This document shows positions 57,899 to 64,000 of a stretch of 64,000 nt of DNA, piece by piece. Each line of letters begins with the position of its first letter. The first letter of the stretch is position 1. The notes beneath the pieces are model-generated. The model was not told where the DNA came from. It did no database searches and saw only the letters and a list, made by a program, of their open reading frames with translations. The position numbers and the translations under genes were made by a program. This DNA comes from Wenzhouxiangella sp. XN201 (GTDB lineage Bacteria; Pseudomonadota; Gammaproteobacteria; Xanthomonadales; Wenzhouxiangellaceae): assembly GCF_011008905.1 (NCBI RefSeq), contig NZ_JAAIVI010000020.1, positions 186,001 through 250,000 of the forward strand. The letters run 5' to 3'.

Positions 57899-59070
57899 CC
57901 ACGCCGCTGCTCCAGCTCGAGGGCGTGTCGAAGCGCTTCCCGCCCACGGTCAACTCGGGCGAGCGTTTGCGCGCCTTCTGGCAGCTGCTGTGGCGGGGTG
58001 AGTTCACCGGCGGCAGCAGCGTGCTCGAGGAGATTAGTTTCGTCGTCCGGCCGGGTGAGTCGCTGGCGGTGATCGGTTCCAACGGCGCCGGCAAGTCGAC
58101 GCTGCTGAAAATCATCACCGGGGTGCTTGCCCCCAGTTCGGGTCGTATCGAACAACGCGGCAGTGTTGCCGCCCTGCTCGAGCTGGGCGCCGGCTTCGAC
58201 CCCGAATACACCGGCCTGGAGAACCTGCGCATGAACGCGGCCTTCCTGGGCCTGTCACGCAGCCAGGTCGACGAGCGTCTGGACGACATCCTGGCTTTTG
58301 CCGATATCGGCGAGTCGATCCACGAACCGATCAAGCACTATTCCTCCGGGATGGTCGTTCGATTGGGCTTTGCGGTCGTTGCCTCGGTCAAGCCAGACCT
58401 GCTGATCACCGACGAGGTGCTGGCGGTCGGCGATGAATCATTTCAGAAAAAGTGTATTCGCTGGATCGAGCGCTACCTGGCACAGGGCGGCACGCTGTTG
58501 ATGGTGTCGCACAGCATGTACCAGGTGCAGAAGCTGTGCCGGCACGCCCTGTGGCTCGATTCAGGCCAGGTCAAGCAGTACGGCGATGTGTTCGATGTCA
58601 CGCAGTCCTACCTGGCCTGGCACGAGCGCAAGGACGCGCTCGAAGCGCATCAAGGTCGCAGCAGCAGTGCCGTCTACCAGGTGCGAGAGATTCGTCTGGG
58701 CGATGGTGATTCAAGCAATCCGGCCATTACCCACGGTGATGGCCTGGATGTGCACATGTGCCTGTCGACGCCCGATGGCCGTGCCCCGGTGGCGCTGGTC
58801 GGCCTCGTGCGCGCCGACGGCACACCGGTTTACGGCGTGGCGACCGATCATGACGGCTTCGTGCCCGAGGCAGGCGGCCGGAGCGAATTCGAACTGACGC
58901 TGCGATTTCCGGCGCTCCCGCTGCTGCCGGGCGGCTACGCCGTGCGCGTCCACGCCCTCGACCCGGAAGGTCTGCGCGTGCACGACACTGTGGAAATCGA
59001 GTTCACCGTTACCGGCCGTACGCGCGAAATGGGTCTGGTGCGCATCGAGCACGAGTGGCATCAGCCATGA
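57895..59070 (+). CDS. wzt: O-polysaccharide ABC transporter ATPase with carbohydrate-binding tail (Wzt-like)
   Basis: Product of 391 residues. Walker A GSNGAGKSTLL, Q-loop LELGAGFDPEYTGLENLRMNA, signature IKHYSSGMVVRLGFA, Walker B LLITDEVLAVGDESFQKK and the H-loop in MVSHSMYQVQ. A C-terminal domain (about 255-391) with YQVREIRLGD, VHMCLSTPDG and FTVTGRTREMGLVRIEHEW is the Wzt_C jellyroll that reads the modified polysaccharide end, so chain ends are likely capped (methyl or phosphate). Start at GTG 57895; the longer frame upstream is the permease end. Followed by glycosyltransferase and methyltransferase genes. Confidence 0.93.
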   Translation: MTTPLLQLEGVSKRFPPTVNSGERLRAFWQLLWRGEFTGGSSVLEEISFVVRPGESLAVIGSNGAGKSTLLKIITGVLAPSSGRIEQRGSVAALLELGAGFDPEYTGLENLRMNAAFLGLSRSQVDERLDDILAFADIGESIHEPIKHYSSGMVVRLGFAVVASVKPDLLITDEVLAVGDESFQKKCIRWIERYLAQGGTLLMVSHSMYQVQKLCRHALWLDSGQVKQYGDVFDVTQSYLAWHERKDALEAHQGRSSSAVYQVREIRLGDGDSSNPAITHGDGLDVHMCLSTPDGRAPVALVGLVRADGTPVYGVATDHDGFVPEAGGRSEFELTLRFPALPLLPGGYAVRVHALDPEGLRVHDTVEIEFTVTGRTREMGLVRIEHEWHQP

Positions 59071-59873
59071 CCGTCATCATCGTGCCGGTGTTCAATGCGC
59101 CGCTCGAGACCCGTCGTTGCCTCGATGCCCTGGCCGCCAACATCGACCGCAAGCAGCCGGTGATCGTCATCGACGATGCCTCCGACGACCCGGCCGTGCC
59201 CGAACTGATGGAAACGCTGCCGCAATCCTGGACGCGAGTACGCAATCGCAATAATCTCGGCTTCGTCGCCAGCGCCAACCTGGGGATCACCATGGCGGCC
59301 GAGCACGACGTGATTCTGCTCAATGCCGATACCCGGGTTACGCCGGGCTGGCTCGAGGCGATCGAGCACTGTCGCGACCGGGATGCAAGCATCGCTTCGA
59401 TTACGCCGCTGACCAACAACGGCGAGATTGCCTCCATACCTGAGTTCTGCCAGCCCAATCCCTGGCCCGAGCACCCCGACGACTGGGCACGTGCCTGCCG
59501 CGAGTCCGGCGCGCCGGAATACCCCGAAGTGCCCACCGCCGTGGGGTTTTGCATGTTCCTGCGCCGCGCCTGCATCGATGCCGTCGGTTTGTTCGACGAG
59601 CAGGCCTTCGGCCGCGGTTATGGCGAGGAGAACGACTGGTGCATGCGCGCCACTGAGGCCGGTTGGCGTCATGTCCTCTGCGACGATGCCTTCGTTGCCC
59701 ACCAGGGCGGTGCCAGTTTCGGTCCGCTGGGTTTGAAACCCGGCGGCGAGGCGATGGCGACCCTGCTGTCGCGCTACCCGGACTACATGGACCGGGTGCG
59801 CGCCTTCATCGAAGCCGATCCGATGGCCGAGCGGCGAGAGCAGATCATCCGGGCCTATCGCTCGGGAGGCTAG
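59067..59873 (+). CDS. Family 2 glycosyltransferase
   Basis: 268 residues, GT-A fold: TVIIVPVFNAPLETRRCLDAL, VIVIDDASDD, NLGFVASANLGITMAAEHDVILLNADTRVTPGW (NAD as the metal motif), and GYGEENDWCMRATEAGW with the catalytic Asp region. Resembles rhamnosyl-/O-antigen transferases. Start ATG 59067 overlaps the ATPase stop. Followed by the REPIN element. Confidence 0.88.
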   Translation: MTVIIVPVFNAPLETRRCLDALAANIDRKQPVIVIDDASDDPAVPELMETLPQSWTRVRNRNNLGFVASANLGITMAAEHDVILLNADTRVTPGWLEAIEHCRDRDASIASITPLTNNGEIASIPEFCQPNPWPEHPDDWARACRESGAPEYPEVPTAVGFCMFLRRACIDAVGLFDEQAFGRGYGEENDWCMRATEAGWRHVLCDDAFVAHQGGASFGPLGLKPGGEAMATLLSRYPDYMDRVRAFIEADPMAERREQIIRAYRSGG

Positions 59874-59882
59874 CGACCTAGT

Positions 59883-59995
59883 GTCGTCCCGGAAACGCCA
59901 CAGGCGTTATCCGGGACCTCGCAAACAGCTGCTGGCAATCAGACAGGCCGTGCCTACCTGTACGTGCGAGGTCCCGGCCTTGGGGCCGGGACGAC
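59883..59995. repeat. REPIN-like element (two inverted REP hairpins)
   Basis: Left hairpin: TCCCGG (59887-59892) with CCGGGA (59911-59916) around AACGCC/GGCGTT. Right hairpin: TCCCGGCC (59972-59979) with GGCCGGGA. The outer ends GTCGTCCCGG and CCGGGACGAC are inverted copies, as are CCGGGACCTCGC and GCGAGGTCCCGG. The GTCCCGG/CCGGGAC core is that of the elements inside gspH-J. It sits between a glycosyltransferase and the methyltransferase gene with no other content. Confidence 0.75.
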
Positions 59996-60064
59996 AGGTA
60001 TTACGGCGGATGTAGAGTCTGCGAGCGGTTAAACTGACCCCTGCACACGAATAACACGTCCACG

Positions 60065-60940
60065 ATGCCCGAAAAGCCCACCCTCGAATTCACCGGCGAG
60101 CGTTTCACCCCCGATTGCGTGCGGGAGATGGCCTACGAACACTGGCACCGTTACGCCTGGGCAGCCGAGCTGGTCGAAGGCCGCGACGTGCTCGATGCGG
60201 CCTGCGGCGAGGGCTATGGAAGCCACCTGCTGGCCGCCCGCGCCCGGTCGGTCGCCGGCCTGGATATCGGTGAGGAAGCGGTCGCACACGCTCGTGAGCG
60301 CTACCGGCGCGAGAACCTGCGCTTCGACCAGGGGGATGCCACCCGATTGCCCTACGAGGACGATAGCTTCGATGTGGTGGCGTCGTTCGAAACGCTCGAA
60401 CACCTCGAGGCCCAGGAGACTCTGCTGGCTGAATTCCGGCGCGTACTGCGCCCCGAAGGCTTCCTGCTGATCTCTTCGCCCGACCGCAAGACCTACAGCG
60501 ATGACACCGGCTACGACAATCCCTTCCACGTGCGCGAACTCTATCGCGAGGAACTCGAGTCGTTGATCGCGGCCAGCTTTCCGGCTTTTCGCCTTTACGG
60601 CCAGAAACTGATGTTCGTCTCCGCGCTGTGGGATCTGGCCGGGCACGACGGGCTGCAGTTGCTGATCGACGAGGGCGGTTCGATCAAGCGCTCGAGCTCG
60701 CCGGATTACCCGCCGCTTTACTACATCGTGACGGCGGCCGCCGAGGAGCGGTTTCTGCCGGATCTGCCCGGACTGTCCCTGTACGGCGACCGGGAAGAGT
60801 CGGTTTACCGCCACTACAACGAAGAAGTCGCGAAGCATATCCGCGCCGGCCACCTGCTGGCCGAACGCGACGAGGAAATCCGGCAGCTTCGCGCCGCGCT
60901 CGGGCGGCCCTGGTGGCGCCGGCTGTTGTCACGCTCATGA
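60065..60940 (+). CDS. SAM-dependent methyltransferase, class I
   Basis: 291 residues. SAM-binding motif I VLDAACGEGYGSHLLAARA, motif II LDIGEEAVAHARERY, motif III DATRLPYEDDSFDVVASFETLEHLEAQETLLAEFRRVLRPEGFLLISSPD is of the Methyltransf_11 type. The C-terminus is a short coiled coil (HIRAGHLLAERDEEIRQLRAALGR) ending in a basic tail. Placement in a polysaccharide locus suggests methylation of a sugar, possibly the chain end. ATG at 60065; overlaps the next gene. Confidence 0.88.
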   Translation: MPEKPTLEFTGERFTPDCVREMAYEHWHRYAWAAELVEGRDVLDAACGEGYGSHLLAARARSVAGLDIGEEAVAHARERYRRENLRFDQGDATRLPYEDDSFDVVASFETLEHLEAQETLLAEFRRVLRPEGFLLISSPDRKTYSDDTGYDNPFHVRELYREELESLIAASFPAFRLYGQKLMFVSALWDLAGHDGLQLLIDEGGSIKRSSSPDYPPLYYIVTAAAEERFLPDLPGLSLYGDREESVYRHYNEEVAKHIRAGHLLAERDEEIRQLRAALGRPWWRRLLSRS

Positions 60941-61800
60941 CGCCTTCCGAGCAACTGCTTGCCCGCGTGACAGCGGTAATCGTCAACTATAATTCCGGCC
61001 GCTGGCTGGCACGCTGCATCGAGAATCTGCGCGGCCGTTCCTCGCCGCTGCCCGCGGTGATCGTCATCGACAACGCTTCCGACGACGGCAGCATCGATAT
61101 CGTTCCGAAACTGCCCGGCATTACCCTGCGGCGGGCCCATCGCAATCTCGGGTTTGGTCGTGGCGTCAATCAGGCCCTGCGCAGCGTGGGCACCGAGTAC
61201 CTATTGGTGATCAACCCCGATTGCCTGATGGTGCCGGACGCGCTCGAAGCGCTGGTCACCGAACTCGACCGACACCCCGATATCGGCATGGTCTCGGGTC
61301 GCGTGTTCGACATGCGTGGCGTCGAGCAGCGCGGCAGTCGCCGCCGCCTGCCCACACGCCGGCAGGTGATGGCCGAAGTGTTGCCGTTCTCGGGTGCAAA
61401 CGGCATCGATCTGACGCATGAGCCGATCGGCGACGAAGCGGTCGATGTCGAGGCGGTATCGGGCGCTTGCATGTTGATCCGCAAGAGCGCACTGGAGGAG
61501 ATCGGCGGCTTCGATCCCGGCTTCCACATGCATTTCGAGGATCTCGACGTCATGGCGCGTCTGCGCGAGGCTGGCTGGCGCATTCGCCTGTTGCCGTCGG
61601 TGTTCATCGCACATGCCGGCGGGATCTCCTCGCGCCAGCGTCCGGTTCGGGTCATGTGGGCCAAGCACCGCAGTCTGTGGCGCTACCTCAACAAGCATTG
61701 CAGCCAGGCCTGGACCGGTTTCGGGCGCGCGTCATGGTGGCTGTTCATTCACTTGCACGCCGTGGTGATGACGCCGGTCTGCCTGGTTCGGGGACGATGA
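60937..61800 (+). CDS. Family 2 glycosyltransferase (rhamnosyltransferase-like)
   Basis: 287 residues: VTAVIVNYNSGRWLARCIENL, VIVIDNASDDGS, NLGFGRGVNQALRSVGTEYLLVINPDCLMVPDALEAL, and SGACMLIRKSALEEIGGFDPGFHMHFEDLDVMARLREAGW. The last block is typical for O-antigen/rhamnan GT2 enzymes. ATG at 60937 overlaps the methyltransferase stop; a longer open frame is that gene read out of phase. Confidence 0.9.
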   Translation: MTPSEQLLARVTAVIVNYNSGRWLARCIENLRGRSSPLPAVIVIDNASDDGSIDIVPKLPGITLRRAHRNLGFGRGVNQALRSVGTEYLLVINPDCLMVPDALEALVTELDRHPDIGMVSGRVFDMRGVEQRGSRRRLPTRRQVMAEVLPFSGANGIDLTHEPIGDEAVDVEAVSGACMLIRKSALEEIGGFDPGFHMHFEDLDVMARLREAGWRIRLLPSVFIAHAGGISSRQRPVRVMWAKHRSLWRYLNKHCSQAWTGFGRASWWLFIHLHAVVMTPVCLVRGR

Positions 61801-62633
61801 ACGAAGCCGCGGTGGTGCTGGTCCTCGGTGCGAGCGGGCCGGTCGGCCGCTGTTTTCTCGAGCGCACCCGGGATCAGCGAATTCGGGCCATCGCGGTGTC
61901 CCGGCGTGTGCCGGAGCAGTCCTGGCCGCACGTGACCTGGCTGCAGCATGACCTCGAGCGTGAGCCGGCCGACGTGCGTACCGGCTCGCTGGTCAGCTTC
62001 GGGCCGCTGGCGCATGCGCTCACACAGGTCGAGCAGGGCAGGGGGCTGGGGCGGGTCATCGCCCTGAGCTCGGCCAGTACGCAGTTCAAGCGCCGTTCTC
62101 CCGATCGGGCCGAGCGCCGCCAGATGGCGGCCATGCTCGAATGCGAGAAAGCGCTGAAGAATGCCTGCCGTGAGCGCGATATCGTGCTCACCCTGCTCAA
62201 GCCCACGATGATCTACGGTGACGGATCGGATGGCAATGTCAGCCGCATTGGCGGCCTGGTCAGGCGCCTGCCCTTCGTTCCGGTGGCCGGCCGTGGCCTG
62301 CGCGCTCCGGTCCACGCCGATGACCTGGCCCGCTTGACCGTCGAGTGCCTGATCGCGGGTGCAGACAGCGCCGGGACCTGGTTGCTGGCCGGCGGTGAAG
62401 TCCTCACTTACCCGGAAATGGTCCGACGCATTGCCGCGGCCGAAGGACGCAGCGTCCGCCTGCTCAGACTGCCGAGCTGGCTGACGAAGCCCGCCGTCCG
62501 CGCCGCCCGCCTGACCGGCCGCCTGAAAGACGTCAGCCCGGCGATGATCGATCGCCAGGCGATGGACCTTGTCGTTGACGATACGCCAGCGCGCGAGCAA
62601 CTGGGGTGGGATCCGAGGCCGTTCAGACCTTGA
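61797..62633 (+). CDS. NAD(P)-dependent epimerase/dehydratase-like protein
   Basis: 278 residues. Rossmann GxxGxxG-type VLVLGASGPVGRCFLERT at the N-terminus, then RVIALSSASTQFKRRSPDRAERRQMAAMLECEKAL (the usual YxxxK is not evident, a Met/Glu stretch stands there) and LLKPTMIYGDGSDGNVSRIG, APVHADDLARLTVECL, GEVLTYPEMVRRIAAAEGR, typical of the atypical SDR NDUFA9/GalE-like group. Its job is unknown; sugar-nucleotide modification is suggested by the neighbours. ATGA overlap with the previous gene. Confidence 0.82.
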   Translation: MNEAAVVLVLGASGPVGRCFLERTRDQRIRAIAVSRRVPEQSWPHVTWLQHDLEREPADVRTGSLVSFGPLAHALTQVEQGRGLGRVIALSSASTQFKRRSPDRAERRQMAAMLECEKALKNACRERDIVLTLLKPTMIYGDGSDGNVSRIGGLVRRLPFVPVAGRGLRAPVHADDLARLTVECLIAGADSAGTWLLAGGEVLTYPEMVRRIAAAEGRSVRLLRLPSWLTKPAVRAARLTGRLKDVSPAMIDRQAMDLVVDDTPAREQLGWDPRPFRP

Positions 62634-62638
62634 GTGTT

Positions 62639-62788
62639 GGCTGGTTTGCTTGTTCGCTGGTTAGCTGGTTCGGCGCCTGACAGAACTGCGGGGCGGCTTC
62701 GCCGCGATCGCGTTGTGGGCAGCTGCAATTATTGGCGACCAGCCAACCAGCCAACCAGCCAACTTTGGTGCCGTGCCAACCAGCCAAC
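62639..62788. repeat. Inverted arrays of an 8-base unit between convergent genes
   Basis: Four tandem units of NGCTGGTT (62639-62670) face three units of AACCAGCC (62737-62760) and one further copy (62778-62785) in the opposite orientation, so the whole stretch can fold into a long hairpin. It fills the gap between the convergent epimerase-like gene and ettA, apart from a small GGGCTTCAGCCC hairpin across the ettA stop (62791-62802 region). No coding sequence is seen. Confidence 0.6.
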
Positions 62789-62795
62789 AAGGGCT

Positions 62796-64000
<1,205 letters not shown>

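Noticed and set aside
60628-60936. Extended N-terminus for the second glycosyltransferase
   Set aside because: The added codons are the methyltransferase gene out of frame; the ATG at 60937 overlaps its stop as ATGA.

Overview
The window is a compact, GC-rich gammaproteobacterial chromosome segment, almost entirely coding. Gene content and order point to the Xanthomonadales/Wenzhouxiangellaceae side of the class. The envelope cluster follows the gammaproteobacterial order rpsB-tsf-pyrH-frr-uppS-cdsA-rseP-bamA-skp-lpxD-fabZ-lpxA-lpxB-rnhB. The type II secretion operon has the E-F-G-H-I-J-K-L-M-N-D order known from Xanthomonas xps. pepA-holC-valS and a holD-like gene next to rimI match other gammaproteobacteria. 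The taxonomic placement is inference from gene order and remembered protein families, not from a search. No rRNA, tRNA, CRISPR array, phage or complete insertion sequence was seen.

Layout. 1-365: N-terminal part of a secreted alpha/beta hydrolase leaving the left edge. 468-14145 (minus): translation factors (rpsB, tsf, pyrH, frr), isoprenoid and phospholipid precursors (uppS, cdsA), sigma-E proteolysis (rseP), outer-membrane assembly (bamA, skp), lipid A synthesis (lpxD, fabZ, lpxA, lpxB) and rnhB; dxr, usually in this cluster, is absent. 14455-19145: an MscS-like channel, proS, pssA, a holD candidate and rimI. 19257-26724: a lipoprotein adaptor and two tandem RND permeases without an outer-membrane factor. 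26718-31612 (minus): valS, holC, pepA. 31694-34278: lptF, lptG and an RDD membrane protein. 34518-41661: a histone-H1-like protein with 30 KKASK pentapeptides, xerD, dsbC, purL and a small membrane protein. 41750-52636: the type II secretion operon. 52672-57106: a lipoprotein, two secreted proteins and a parvulin foldase, the last part looking less GC-rich. 57122-62633: O-polysaccharide ABC exporter (Wzm/Wzt), two glycosyltransferases, a methyltransferase and an NAD-dependent epimerase-like protein. 62796-64000 (minus): ettA, cut by the right edge.

A common theme is building and exporting the envelope: lipid A is made by the Lpx enzymes, carried by LptFG, and O-polysaccharide is exported by Wzm/Wzt; outer-membrane proteins are chaperoned by Skp and inserted by BamA; DsbC and the parvulin fold periplasmic proteins; the type II machine secretes folded cargo, plausibly including the neighbouring secreted proteins. 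The most unusual signals are (1) REP-like double hairpins lying in frame inside the prepilin leader regions of gspH, gspI and gspJ, with an apparently related REPIN at 59883-59995; (2) two lysine-rich, histone-like extensions in one window (the ribosomal protein S2 tail and the KKASK protein); and (3) a GspE lacking all four cysteines of its usual zinc motif.
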